Source of the DNA: Penicillus capitatus
Taxonomy: Eukaryota > Chlorophyta
Direction of reading: 5' to 3'
Assembly: GCA_965649825.1 (NCBI GenBank)
Contig: OZ287696.1
Location: forward strand, 1,116,001-1,180,000
DNA: 64,000 bases
Shown here one piece after another: positions 46,015-58,739 of the stretch; position 1 is the first letter of the stretch, and every line of letters starts with the position of its first letter. Under the pieces are notes generated by a model. The model ran no database searches and was not told the origin of the DNA. It saw nothing but the letters and a program-made list of their open reading frames with translations. The position numbers and the translations under genes are program-made.

Positions 46015-46915
46015 TTGACCACATCTCCTTTCCTTTTCTATCCGTTTTCAGATGTAGGCCATTATGACCGTACTCTTCTCTGTGGTTGGTCGGAGAACTT
46101 TTCTTCTCCTTCCATCCGCATCTTGCTAGTTTGCTTTTCTAGAACGTATTAGGAATGGATGAATCATGTTGAGATAACCGCATCTCTGATCACGGCAAGC
46201 TTTTTATCGCTTGCTCGTTTCATTGTTCGAATCTGCTCTACTCTATTCGCTTGTTTTCTTCCGTCGGCGTTAAATCACACTTTTGATTTCATTAGAAGGG
46301 GACAAAGAGTGAGAGATCATGATGTCTCCCTAATGATGTCCGAAACTATTCCTGACATTTAAAAGATTTCCATTTCACGCGATCGGTGTGTCCAGGTACA
46401 GGAACAAAATTTCGAAACAACCACTTGTACAAGTAAGAATGGCAAGGGATTGGACTTCTTACAGTTCGGACTTATTGTTGTTGACAGACCTCCAAAATAG
46501 AAAATGCCAAAGCGCATGAAGCAATAAGTTAGACATGCGACGACAACGATGAAATGTGATGGATACGGTGTCTGAGAGAAAAAGAATCAAATTCAGCCAT
46601 GTGCGTCATCATCCTGCTTATTGAGATCATGGCAGATCTTTGAGATCTGTCGATTCCCTGTGCTTTTATGGGAGATGACAGTGCAGGTCATGTCAAGCTG
46701 CAGATGGACCAGAATGACTCGCCTTCGCTGCGCTCAAAGCCGAATCACTGTACAGATACGTTGACACGCAACCAGACGACCTCTTATCCCGATCCCTTTT
46801 AGCGTGTGGACAGGGTGGACGAAGAGCTGCCCTCACAGCCGTTCGTATGCCGCACAAAATTCCTGTTTCCATGGCCAAGGAGCCTTCATCGCTTCTAGAG
46901 GACCCACCACATGCA
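46015..46915. other. Gene-free region of about 900 bp
   Basis: AT-richer, with no supported exon. A minus-strand frame at 46693-46962 overlaps the 3' end of the next gene in another frame and might be an alternative last exon. Confidence 0.4.
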
Positions 46916-48817
46916 TCACTTAGAACACCATAAGGCATTGCACAAGGAGAGATCTGACCCAAGCTGTGGCATCCCTGAAGAAGAAAGCAGGATGCGACTC
47001 AGAGCATTGGAACGATGCTTCTTATTCTTCTTCTTGAACCAAAAACCACAGCCGCCAGACCAAGGAGTGATTCCTTCACTTGAGGTCACTGAGAAATCAC
47101 ATTGTACACTCCGATCCACTCTTGGCTGCAGTTTTCTTGACATGTGGGATGTGGATGTTTCCGATACATGTGTCATACGAGACTTTCGATAAAGACTGGG
47201 GGAAAGGACGTCCACTGTTCGACTGGTTGGTCGAAATTCAATGGTCGAGAAGGCAGTGGATGTCCAAGGGAGTGTCTCGGGAGTTAGCCTCCCAGGCACA
47301 GCATCGTGTCCTTGGTGATCTTCTGCAACAACCATACAGGTGTTTGTGCAGACGTATGTATAATGACAGACAGACAGACCTCTGACAGAAATGCCACTTT
47401 CCACAACATCCCAGTCGCTCGACTCGGCCAAGCTCGTGTAACGTTGATGGGTGTTCGTTTGTGCAGATGATGACGATGACGACGACGGACAGAGTGCAGC
47501 TGTGGCTGAATGGCATCTTCTAGGGGACGGGTAGGTGTCTTCGTTTGTCAACAGTACTTCAGAATCACTAGCAGCATCTCTTTCTAGTCGGGTTCGGACA
47601 CGGATAGCACACGCTGTTTCCAAACCACTCAAACTTTGACTTGAGTTACGCGAAAGATCTCCGAGCTGAATAGGATCTTGAGTAAAGACACGAAACGGTT
47701 GTTGAGAGCTGTCTCGATTTCTTGATGGAGTCTGAAATAGCTCCCATAAATCGGACGCTGTTGAAACATCGCGATGATCGTGATGGCAATGTTCATCGAA
47801 GGGTGATGCACGAGACAGGGAGAGTGGACACGAGATCATTGCATTCGTGGCATCGTGGACCCAAAACGCATTGCCTGTATAACGAGAAGACGTGGTAGAC
47901 GGATCGGAGGAAAGACTGAGTGTCTCTTCCAGAACAGGCAATCGATCGACATCTCTGAATCTTGAAGTTGGCCGCCTCTTGCCGTAGGCCAGTAAGTCTT
48001 GCTCTCTCGTTTGCTCTTCATTGGCATCACCATCGCTTGAAGGGTGTAGACGGATCTGCTCGAGACAGTCCACGGCTTCAAGGAGTTCGTTGTGTGTGAG
48101 AGGCACCGCGCTAGATGGCGTCAGTGATCGTTGCAGCAATTGTCGTTCACGAGGAAATCGCTCCAGAAGCGCCAGGGCATCTTCCAAACTCTCTGTCAGT
48201 TGCTGTCTCGCATCCTCCAAATCTGGACTGCCCTTCGGAGGTGCTTCTGCGCTGCATCGTGGAATACGGGATGCAAAACGCTGACGCAATCTTGGCGTTG
48301 TTTCCAAAAACGGCGACTCTTCTCCATCTCTTGTCTTTGTTACCGTCGCTGGCTTGGTGCTCGTTGCCATTCTTGTTGGCACATTCGAAGAAGATTTGAA
48401 GAGTTCGATGAGTTCCTCCACTTGCGATTGGCAACGTACAATATCTGTTAGAAGCAATTCTGCATTCACGGGTGGTGGTGGTTGTTGTTGTTTTTGTGGC
48501 ACGTGTCTCTCGCTCGGGTCAAAAACTTTCTTCAGAGAATCGCCCTCTGAAGCGCCTTCGGTAGAGGACCATTCGCCGTCATCGCCGTCGACTTCCACCT
48601 CATTGCGTATCTGCATCGCATCTGACTGTGCCCCCGTCATCGTCGCCTCCTCCGTAAAAAGATAGGAATAGCGCTGGTAGTTTTGGGGCGACGCCCGGCG
48701 CTGTTCGACGGCGGTGCGGGCACCGTCGATGGCGAACACATCTTCGGCGGCCTCTAAAGAAGCTTCGCAAGGAGAATCGTTGCGATTCCCTAAATAGTGA
48801 CGAATTCCCCTGTCCAT
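46916..48817 (-). CDS. Ser/Gln/Pro-rich unrecognised protein
   Basis: A 633-codon uninterrupted frame. Features: an acidic N-terminal part, a Gln-Pro run (QKQQQPPPP), a helical segment ELLLTDIVRCQSQVEELIEL, a long region of predicted helix with Leu/Arg/Glu (RQQLTESLEDALALLERFPR), a polyserine run and a basic C-terminal stretch with KKKNKK. Low-complexity composition suggests a disordered scaffold or nuclear protein. I recognise no domain. The region after codon 450 may contain an intron, because composition changes there. Coding status rests on the exceptional length of the frame. Confidence 0.5.
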   Translation of the reverse strand: MDRGIRHYLGNRNDSPCEASLEAAEDVFAIDGARTAVEQRRASPQNYQRYSYLFTEEATMTGAQSDAMQIRNEVEVDGDDGEWSSTEGASEGDSLKKVFDPSERHVPQKQQQPPPPVNAELLLTDIVRCQSQVEELIELFKSSSNVPTRMATSTKPATVTKTRDGEESPFLETTPRLRQRFASRIPRCSAEAPPKGSPDLEDARQQLTESLEDALALLERFPRERQLLQRSLTPSSAVPLTHNELLEAVDCLEQIRLHPSSDGDANEEQTREQDLLAYGKRRPTSRFRDVDRLPVLEETLSLSSDPSTTSSRYTGNAFWVHDATNAMISCPLSLSRASPFDEHCHHDHRDVSTASDLWELFQTPSRNRDSSQQPFRVFTQDPIQLGDLSRNSSQSLSGLETACAIRVRTRLERDAASDSEVLLTNEDTYPSPRRCHSATAALCPSSSSSSSAQTNTHQRYTSLAESSDWDVVESGISVRGLSVCHYTYVCTNTCMVVAEDHQGHDAVPGRLTPETLPWTSTAFSTIEFRPTSRTVDVLSPSLYRKSRMTHVSETSTSHMSRKLQPRVDRSVQCDFSVTSSEGITPWSGGCGFWFKKKNKKHRSNALSRILLSSSGMPQLGSDLSLCNALWCSK

Positions 48818-48941
48818 TTCTACCGAAAAGAATCACGGCTGTTAGCGAAAGGGAGCGACGTAGCGTAAATGACAAGACATCGATCGGTTCGTCAGCGAAA
48901 GCGTGTCTACACATGGCGTCACATCAGCGCTGTCATCATAT

Positions 48942-51900
48942 TCATGATAAACTGTCGACTGTCTTTTTGATCCATTCAGCCACTTCCGACCAATCTCCAG
49001 CCTGGCACAAATTCTTCAATTCCATGAAATTGGCAGTCTGCTGACCCAGTGTCATCTTATTGACGAAAGCAAATTTGTATTTCTTCGCTGTATCTGCATC
49101 GATGGTCTGGCATTCTTCGATGATCTTCGTGATGTGTGTGTACATGTCTGGCAAGTTGTCGCCTTGCTTTTCAGAATCTGGCTCTTTTTCATCTTCTTCG
49201 ACCAGATCTATGACGTTCTTTTGCGATGAATGTTCTTCCTGCTGTGCTGGATGCGTCAGCGGCTTCTCCGTTCCAGTACCAGATGCATCACTGCCTGTGG
49301 TGCTCGGATCGATGACAGTGATATCTGGCGATGTGTGTGAAATGCGATCCGCCGTTGCTGCTGCCGATCGCGCATTCCTCTGCGATTCGTTCGGAAAGAC
49401 TTGGCAGGGATAACCGACAGCCGGTTCTGCTTCGGAAGGATGGGAGTAGTTAACTGGCTGAAGATGATTTGTCCCGCGACCAGCAGGATGTTGAGTAGGG
49501 GCCTGAGATGTGACCAATCGCACCTGTCCGTGTGCATCAGTCACCATATACAGACCTCTGTCTGTTTTCTTCGCCAGGGCATTGACACCGCCACGGATGT
49601 TCAGACGGATGGGTACAGATGGCAAACACGCCGGACGCTGAACACGATGCTGCCTAGGATTGGTTGAGTGGATATACTGTGAAGGGGGCGGTGGTGTGCC
49701 AAACACGTGTCTCTTGTTTCCTGGTGTCTGAAAGGGCTGTCCATGGAGAGCGACGAAACCGGCTGATGTACGAATCATCGGAGCTGCATGGACAGCATTG
49801 GCTGGGATCACAAACAGGCCTCGGATTCGCTGATCTGCGGGAAACCCGGATACAGGGTCACGAATGAGTCCCGCTTCGACCAGCAAACGCCCATCTTGAG
49901 TTTTCTGTAGAATTTTGATTTCAGTGAGATGCTGTGCGTCGGATAGGACATTGGCATGTAAGATCCTTCTCGCTGGAGGGGCCGGAGACGGAGCCGGAGA
50001 AGGACGAATAGCGGCTGCTGGAGGAATATACATAGAAGCTGGTATCTTGGGCAGTTTTTGCGGACCACCTCCAAGTGGAATGGACTGAGAAAAGGAATCG
50101 GCCTAAAGGAAGGCATCCATCATAACCACGCCTGCATGTGACGAGGCAGTTCTTACCACGACAGCGTCTGGCAGAATGAAGACAGCGTAAGAGAGCTTCC
50201 AAAGAGCATTGGATTTGAGCAAGACCAAAATATCTCCAACGGTTAGTCCAATTTCATCTACAAATTGATTCCACACCGTCGCCGAGAATTGACAGTGGTC
50301 TTTTGCGACGGAACAGATGAAGCGAAAGGTCTGTTTGCCGCAAGCGTTGCTCAGTTCAACAGCACGAGGTCCCTCAACATTGTTAGAAGATGCGCCAAAC
50401 CATTCGGCCACCGTGCCTGATCCATCGCCGCCATAAGCAGGAGTGCATAAATGGATGATGCCTGCGCTTACTGGGCAGAAGGACATGTTCTGTTGCAACC
50501 GTAATGTTGGCATGCGTCATTCTGAGCGCCACGGCATTGAGAGCCACTTGCACCCAATCTCTGCTGTCTCTTAACAAGGCGGCCATATTCGGGTCGCAGA
50601 TACGCCTCTCCACTTTCATCTCTTGGCGCTTGACGGGGTCCGATGTCTCTTCCTCGACGTCCATGTCATCATTCTCTTCGCCCTCTGCACTCTGCTCGTT
50701 ATTGTGTCGTATGGGCTGGTCGTGAGCAGGTGCCTTCTCTTTGTCCAGTCCCAGCTCTTCCCAGTCAATACGCTGCAAGAAACAGTCCGCAGGCTTTCTT
50801 CCCCATGATTTGAAAGCTGCCATGGTTGTGGGGCCATCCAGTTTCTGCCGTTTCGATGCAGATCGGCCACGACCGTAGTGATCTCCCACGGAGCATGCTC
50901 TCTGATTATGTGCCATCATCCGAATGAAACTGCTGACTTGTTCGCTGTCTGCACAGTAAAGAAATGTCATCAACTGTCTGTCCTGGATGTAATCGTCCTT
51001 GGGAAAATTCAAGGAGACAATGGACTGACGATTCATCATGGCACGTTTCAGTGTAGCCAAGTCATACGCTCTTGCTGCCCCCTCCAAAGTATCAAATCGA
51101 CCCAGATAATGATATTTCCCACCAAACTCGACTTTTGAGTACGGTACGCCATCCCGCGAGAAATAAACACCTTTCCATTTTTTGCTATCTCTGATGTTTT
51201 TCACCCATGAATTTTGTGTCGGTGGTCCCTTACAGCTAGATGCGACGATGTCTTTCATCTCATCGGCACTGCAGGTTTGCGTTTGAACAGAGCGTCTGTT
51301 GTCCCTCGCGTCCGCAGGTACGGTCACATTACCAAGTTCGTCTTCAAAGCTCATCTTGCATGATTCGATGGTGTTCTGCACTTCTTGCATTTCATCAACT
51401 GCGCCTAAGTCAGGATGCAAATCCCTGAACATGTCAACCAGTTCGTCAAATCTCAGAACGACCATGAGACTAAGAACTCTCTCCAATCTCCCATAGTCTT
51501 CGAGTCTAAAGTTCGTTCGTGCAGTCGAAAGATTCTGTGAATTACTCATGGCACGTTTAAGAGAAGCCAAATCCCACGCCTGTGCTGCAGCAGCAGCTGA
51601 ATGATGAAAACCCAAGAAATGAAAATGATTGGCCGTCTGGATGATGCTGTAGTATACAGAGAGCTTTGAAAGAGCGAACACTCCACGAAAGCGCCCCAGT
51701 AGTTCAACCTCGTCTTTTGCTCGCATCATGTTCCTCGTCTTAAGAAGTTGGTGGATAGGGTTGACCGTGGTACAGTCTATTTCCGGCTCAGATGCCTTGC
51801 TGCGTTCGGAGGTGTCGTCAGGCATCATCTGGCGCTTAGAGGGAGGCAATTCAGTCGACGCAGTACCAGAGACATGCTGCAGGAGCAGCAATCCTTCAAC

Positions 51901-52181
51901 TGCCGGACCTTCTCCGCAATCACTCTTAGCGCTTCCTTCGTCTACACACACGCACACGTCGCTACGTCCCGCGACGTTTGTGCAAAAAAACGTCTCGTTT
52001 GAACGCGACTTGCTTATCGTACGTCAAATTTAGAGAAAAGTTTAAGTCAAAAGGCCTCATGGTGAGTTTTGGGATCGTTACCTGAGGGACAACAGTGTTG
52101 CGTTTCTCGCTCGTCTGTCTTCTCGTCGGTGCTCATAGACTCAGCAGCTTCACTGTTTACCTTTTCTGAGGGTGCGTCCAT
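48942..52181 (-). CDS. Candidate transcription factor: two AP2-like domains plus a B3-like segment
   Basis: A protein of over 900 residues in four exons. Exon 1 (MDAPSEKVNSEAAESMSTDE, from 52181) joins across an intron of about 140 nt to DEGSAKSDCGEG. AP2-like repeat 1 is GRFRGVFALSKLSVYYSIIQ, HFHFLGFHHSAAAAAQAWDL and ASLKRAM. AP2-like repeat 2 is KWKGVYFSRDGVPYSKVEFG, KYHYLGRFDTLEGAARAYDL and ATLKRAM. A 52-nt intron then joins HVLLPS to TVAEWFGASSNNVEGPRAVE. This leads to KQTFRFICSVAKDHC and WNQFVDEIGLTVGDILVLL, which resembles the end of a plant B3 DNA-binding domain. Another intron leads to a Pro/Ser-rich tail of about 370 residues. Repeat 2 is the better AP2 match, and the B3 call is tentative. 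Confidence 0.7.
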
Positions 52182-52499
52182 AGCTGTCTTGGCAGCTCGA
52201 CTTGGCGCTCTTCGATTGAAATAGGTTACCTATATCCAAAAATAAAACCACGTACAAAGAACCGTTAAGTCACAAAGGACGCTAAGAGGAAGGAAGGGTC
52301 GACACAATAGTGGTTTGTGCGTTCGTATGAATTTCGATCCGCAGAGAAGGAGGCACTTACTGAGAAGCTACGCGCGTGGCTGCCCGGGCGAAGCTCCTAC
52401 GCTAAGTGGATACGTTACAGTGAGTCAAACCAAGCATAACCGCTTGAAATGACGACCAAGTAACACGCGAAACGCGGCTCGGTATGAAGTTCAAAAAGA
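52182..52499. other. Short intergenic region
   Basis: 5' flank of the AP2-like gene and 3' flank of PHYLLO. No coding signal. Confidence 0.4.
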
Positions 52500-55400
52500 T
52501 CACAAAAATCCAGAAATTGTGGTGCTTAGCCGCAGCCCTGACTCAACAAGGAGACCATGTCCGCGGGAACTGAACGGTAAAAAAACAAAACGGTTATTCC
52601 ATCGACGGTCCAAGCATTCCATGAGACCACAGAATTTAGCGTCCTCTGCACCGAACACGTACATCACATCTGTCATCGAGGCAACGAGAGAGCGAATGAG
52701 GGGCTCCATTTTTCCCGTACTCATTCCCACAAGTGCCTTGGCGAGTTCCTCGGGACGAGCACCCCTTTGCCTTCTCTGCAACACATGCAAGTACATGGGA
52801 TGACGTTGACGCAGCTGAGCCCACAGGGCACTGCCTTCATACCATCTCTTCAGAAAACGCTCATAAGGCAGGGAACTTGTTAGGATACCGGCCGTCTCCA
52901 TATCCTGCTGCAGTCGGGCTGCTCGGGTATCAGGGTTTTCAATCCCAGACGTCCCAGAAATGACAATGAGCTTGGGGCAATCCATATGCAACGCCATGTG
53001 CTGTGCTAAACGGCCTCCAAGGGAATAGCCAACGATCGCATGAGGCGTTCTGCCAAACTGCTTAGCAAACGCACAGAGAGCGGCCGAGACACGCTCAAAA
53101 TCGTACATGTCATCATCGGCATGGGCTTCGCCAGGCTGAAGCTGTGTGTTTCCGTGTCCTGGAAGATCCACGGCCACACAGACGCATTGACTGCTTAGGT
53201 GATGCATAATTGGCAACCAGTCATTTGAGTTGCCTAAAAAACCGTGCAAAAATAGCACCACTGGATCATCGATTGAATTCTTGACTTGGCAATAGTGAAA
53301 CACATACACACCGTCTTCAGTGGCAACGGATTTCTGTAACGCCATTTCCTCGACTCGGTCGCTCTCTGGTTTGAATGCCTTGGCCTGTGCGAGCAATATC
53401 TGCCAAGAAGCCTCCAACATGATGCTGGGCTTTCTAAAGCAGTCTCCGTCGACATTCTGAAACCAGTCCACTGTTCCCAGTCCATGACGCGCTGGATGTT
53501 TCTGAATCCCATTCCTCTGTTGTGTGACGGCATTGGATATGGCTGCCAGTTCGCACAGGAAGGAGATACCGACAGGAGTCTCGAATGCAGATGATATGAC
53601 TGTCTTGCGATTCAGCGAAACGCATATCTTCATGATATGCACGAGGCGATCGATAGAGCCCATACAACTCGGCTTGAGGACACAGCTCACCACTCCTGGG
53701 CAGTGCTTAAGGAGCTCGGCCACGTCTGCTGGTCCTCTGCTCGAGGCAATACTCTCATCAAGAGCGACAGGAAGCTGTGTCTTCTCACAGAAGACGGCAA
53801 TGTCGTTCACTCGATTCACAGGTTCCTCGATGTACTCGAGATTGGGACAGGAGAGGTGCTCTGCGAAACGAAGAGCGTGGTCTATGTCCCAGGCTCGATT
53901 CGCATCGAGACGGATACTCAGTCGATCCCCGAATGCTTTGGAGATGCTGCTGATCACGTTGGCCTCCTGCTCTGGGGACTGACCTCTGCCAACTTTGATT
54001 TTGACGGTTTGATATCCCTGTTCAAGCAGATCACGACATCTCTCTATCGCTGTTTCCGCGTTTGAGATGTCTTCCAGAAGTGCATTCGACACGACTTCTG
54101 GATGATCTGCTTCGGGAGATGGACTCCAGAGTTTGTGGAGTGGGCGGCCTTGCATGCAGGAGAAAGCCATCAGCAATGCTGTATCAAAGCCAAAACGAAC
54201 AGTTGGGCTCATATCTGAGTCTTCAATTCCGTACGTATTGGACAACCAGTCACTCAAATGTCCATCCAACAGACATATCTCTCGAGGAACCTACACAGAA
54301 CCCCATCTCCACGATTCCCATGACATTGCTGCGTGTGTATACTTCTTGACCAATGAGTGCTCTTTTAAGGTATCGTAACTGTGGCATGACATCTTGTAAG
54401 GACTCAGAATGGAGCCCATCCAGCGGTGCGATTTCTCCAATCCCTGACCATTCTCCTAAACACTCATGGCCTTCTGTGTCGTCTGTATTGTCGGAATCTG
54501 CGTTCTTTTTCAATGTGATCCTCAACAGGATCCCTTCTCTGAACATTGCGGCGTTCCCTGTTGTTGGTCCCTTTCTCAAAGGAAGAGAAAAATGCTGCCA
54601 TGACAAATCTTTGATCACAGCCGTTTTCATCCGAGTCATGGTCTTGCAGAGATCTACAGCCCGAAGAGCTGCAGCTGCAGAAGCAGCTTGAATCTGCTGA
54701 TGCAGTTCCACGTTATTCTTCCTGCATTCAGAAGTGGGGATGTTGATATGATAATGATATGTGTGACCTGTCTGTGACAACTTCAATCACACAATGTTGA
54801 TGGGACTTCCACGCTGTGTTCAGAGCTTCCTTGAATTCGGTTGGTTTTGTGACGAGATTGTGGGCAACTCCATAAGCTTGGCACAGTGTGGCGATGTTGA
54901 TGTTCTGTGGAGTCGACCACAATGCGTTAAACATTTCCGGCACGACAGCGTGAGCGATGGGTAAGAAATCAAAAATACCGCCGCCGCCATTATTGATCAC
55001 CACGAGCGTCATTGGCGGCCATGCTTCGCTTCGAAGAAAATGCAGTCCATTGCTGTCATGAAAGAAAGAGATATCCCCAATAAGCAATGTCACTGGTTTT
55101 CTCAATCCAACAGCATAGCCTAGAGGACGACAGAAATGAGAAGTGCTTTTGGTCATAGCCCTTACCAATAGCTGCACTGATAACTCCATCGATGCCACTG
55201 GCTCCTCTGTTGGCAGCAACCTTTGCGAAAGGAGCGCCCTTGTGTGTAGCAACGCCTTTTTTACAAGTAACGCCACCAAATATGTCCATATCTCGAATCG
55301 GCATGCCGTTGCCCAGGAAGAGACCATGTCCTGCAGGGAGCAACTGACTGAGAATGAAAGAGACGTAGGGTTCTGTCATGCAGTCCTCGTGTGCTAACGT

Positions 55401-58400
55401 CGTCAGCGACTGCACCAATGAACGCGTCACAGTATGATCGACCGATTTCCATTGGCTCAAGTACATAGCATGATCGCTGTTCACCTCCCATTTTCGATGC
55501 ATCAGCAAGGCATAGATTTGAGGCAGCGAAACGGTCACTTTCAAGGTGACAAGGTGACATGGATCATCTCGCCAGGTGTCTCTCGAGACCTGGATCCATT
55601 CTGTCTGTGGATGCGTCTCTCTGCAACGCTGTAAGAACTGCATGAGTCTCTTGGATGTTAGGTGGCCACTGAACTGGAGAATCACATCTGGCGCGAGTGC
55701 CTCGCACGGCATTGGATCCATGGACAGAATCTGATCCGCAGTGTGGATGTAAGGCCATTCTGCGAGGCGATAGGGATTTTTTAACCCCGATAAAACGTCC
55801 ACGATGCACGGCCACTGAAGACGTTCGGCAATCTCTGCTGCGGCTGTTCGTTCGTTCGGCATCAGCAGTTCCCCAATGATCAACAATCCACGTTTGGCCC
55901 GTTGTACCTAAAGTGCAGAAGGATGCCACGTGACAAGAGCATGTGCCTTTTAACCTGATCCAATAACCGCTCTGTATCCTGCAGGACGCATGCCCCCCTT
56001 GTGAATCTTGTAAAACATTGATCCGATGACAGCCAATCCGCCAACACGCGATCTGTCGGGAGCTTCTGCTCGACTGTCTTTTCAATGGGCTCCAAAGGTT
56101 CATCGAACTGAAAATTGAGATGGACGGGTCCTGGAGGATCCATACAAGCATGACGCACAGCGGCATCCACAGTGGTCAGAAAGGCTCTGGAGATAGAGGG
56201 ACTGTTAGCCTCAGATGGCGGCGGGATATCATGGAAGTATCGTGTATAATCTCCAAACAGCTTCACTTGATTGATGGTCTGATTGCTGCCAGTGTTCCTG
56301 AGATTCGAGGGACGGTCAGCTGTCAGCAACAGCATCGGCACACGGGAAAGGCTCGCTTCGATGACTGAAGGCATGAGATTGGCAGTGGCTGTTCCTGAGG
56401 ACGTAATGATAGGAGCCGGACGCTGCGTCGCCCGAGCGTATCCAAGACTCCAAAAGGCCAGACTTCGTTCATCAATACATGGATAGACATGACAGTTGGG
56501 ATTTATGGCGGCGGCGTAGACAAGGGGCGAAGATCTGGACCCAGGCGCCACGGCAAACGTATGAATACCCAATCGACAGAGCTCTTCGACCAATAGACTC
56601 GCCATCCTGATATTGGCATTTGGAGACGATAGATAGGAGAGGCGAGACGAAAGCTGATGCTTGAAAGGTCGGACCTTGAGATCAAGTTCTTTCCATTCGC
56701 TCAGCATATCTGATTCTTTGACAGTGCCGACACCGGCAAAGAGGGACAGAGTGTGTTTGTTTTTGCCTGTGTCTTTGAAGAGACCAGATCGAATTGCCAC
56801 GATGAATTCTGCCCCTTGACCAGATAGCCAGCCAAAAGGCCCGGCGTAGTATCCTCTATCAAAGAGCTCTGTTTTGGCCAAGATCTCTTTGGCTGCTGTC
56901 TGCGGATGGCCGCACACTGCGGGAGTGGGATGCAAAGCGCTGAGAATATCGAAATCTGAGCGCGATTCTTTTAGACGTCCCCGCAAACGACCGTAGAGAT
57001 GCTGAACAGATGCTCTTCGAATGACACTCTTGTGCACATCCACATCCACATCCGAGCAAATGGTGCGAAGGGTATCGGTCAACCAATTGCGCACCAGAGT
57101 AAACTCAACATGATCTTTTGGATGCCGCATCAGTTCAAGCCCAATCAAGAAATCCTCTCTCAGATTGCCTGCAGCATGCTTGTGAGATCAGCTCGTCCTG
57201 GAGAACAAGACCTTTGGGTCCACGTGGTCGAGTTCCGGCAATAGCTTCGCTGATCACCTGATCGCCATTCCGCCTGTACAGTCTCTCCGGAGTGGAACCA
57301 ACAAAGGTCCCACCTCTTGGCAAACTGAGACAGAATTGATAGGCACTGGGATCGCAGTGCTACAGAAGCATCGTCAGGAACAGACAGTACCATGCTGTGC
57401 ACACTTGTAAATGCTGCAACATTGAATGGGGATAGAGGGTACCCTCGACGTCGAGCTTTGTTCGACGTGCCAAAACGATCTTGGCGAGGTTTTCGTCCGC
57501 ATCGCTGCTCTCCTCCTCTTCAACTGTATTCTGTGCGTTCAGTGCCGCCAGCAAATCATCGAGTCCCTGGCCCATATGTCAAGGAAAGATCTGTCTATAT
57601 CAAATGCACACACCTGCTGTCCAGATTCAAGGCATTCTCGAACAGCTGTCTCTGAATCGACACCACCGAAAAGATCTCCTCTGTGCTTGATGCTTTTGAG
57701 GTTTTCGCATGTGGTCGACACTAATTCCTTCCATTCATCAAGAGAAGGCACTTGAGTTTCTGCCATCCTGTAAACACACTCGTGTCGACACAATTTCGAG
57801 CCACATTCGCACGGGATCTACCACTGCACATGAGGTGCCAGCGTTGTATGTGAGGTGACAGGTGCAACGTCCTGCAGTATGTCGGCGACAACCTTCACTG
57901 CCTCGATGGGTGTCGACATTCCCATGCCACAAAAAGATGATGGACTGGAGAACGTCGCATCCCAAGCAAGTGTGCATACGAGGGTGTTGTGCTCTGGAGC
58001 TTCTATGAATTCCACTGCAGGGATAGAGAACAGATAACTTCCAAACTCTTTCCATTCGTCATCGATGCGTCGCCCGGCGTCAAATCTGCAAAGGATGGAT
58101 GAGGATAGAGATCATACCATCGGTCGATGTTGTTACGCACCGTGTGGCACCGATACACTTAATGGAAGGATTCTGGGGGTCCAAGAATCGGTGGATGTGT
58201 TCAAAGAGGCGTTGATCGGGGTGTTCTCCCTCTCTTCCTTTCCATAACCACGAATGTCCGATGCCACAGAAGACAGATGCATCGCCATCGCCTTCTTGTT
58301 GAAGATCGCACGTGGATTCATCCCTCTGACGGAAGTAGAAACTCATATGGCGTTGACATAGTCGTGTTTGATGCTTGAGCCAATTCAAAGCAGTTTCTCC

Positions 58401-58711
58401 ACTAGGAAGTGCGACCTTTGTTCGAAATGATGACAAGGATGACAGAGAGAAGGACTGGTCCACCTCGATGCGCACGATGCCGCTCTTGTACATCTTCCAC
58501 TGAGTGATGTTGCTTTCAGAAATACTCAGCAGTTTCTGTACAGCTTCATCAATGTGCAACTGGGAGAAACCCGGACATCACGAAGGTACAGGAAAGCAGT
58601 TCGGCATGGTACCGCTCTTCCCGCAGAAATGGTTTCTTTCAGAGAGATAGGAGCTGTGACAAGCTTCTCCATCTCCCCTTGATGTTGTGAACGGCCGAAC
58701 GTCGATTGCAT
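52500..58711 (-). CDS. PHYLLO: PHYLLO: fused MenF-MenD-MenC-MenH of phylloquinone/menaquinone synthesis
   Basis: One gene encodes four enzymes that act from chorismate to 2-succinylbenzoate. MenF (about 56700-58711): FCGIGHSWLWKG, KIVLARRTKLDV, EAIAGTRPRG, LHPTPAVCG and YYAGPFGW. MenD (about 54740-56690): FAVAPGSRSSPLVYAAA, IDERSLAFWSLGYARATQRP, GTATANLMPSVIEASLSR, GDISFFHDSNGLHFL and NNGGGGIFDFLP. MenC (about 53330-54740): GEIAPLDGLHSESL, TVKIKVGRG, RLDANRAWD, EYIEEPV and VALDESI. MenH (about 52500-53330): FLHGFLGNSNDWLPIM, VGYSLGGRLAQHM and SSRGHGLLVES, with the Ser and His of the triad. Frames join by short introns with no stop between modules. The start at 58711 shows no obvious transit peptide, so an upstream exon may exist. 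Arabidopsis PHYLLO has a truncated MenF part; here it looks complete. Confidence 0.93.
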
Positions 58712-58739
58712 CGTCTCCGATTCCGTGACCTCCAACGGA

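Noticed and set aside
50103-50513. A separate 136-codon minus-strand gene
   Set aside because: A GTAAGC donor and an ATCAG acceptor join it in frame with the AP2-like exon upstream, and a second intron joins it to the Pro-rich tail. It is an exon of the AP2/B3-like gene.
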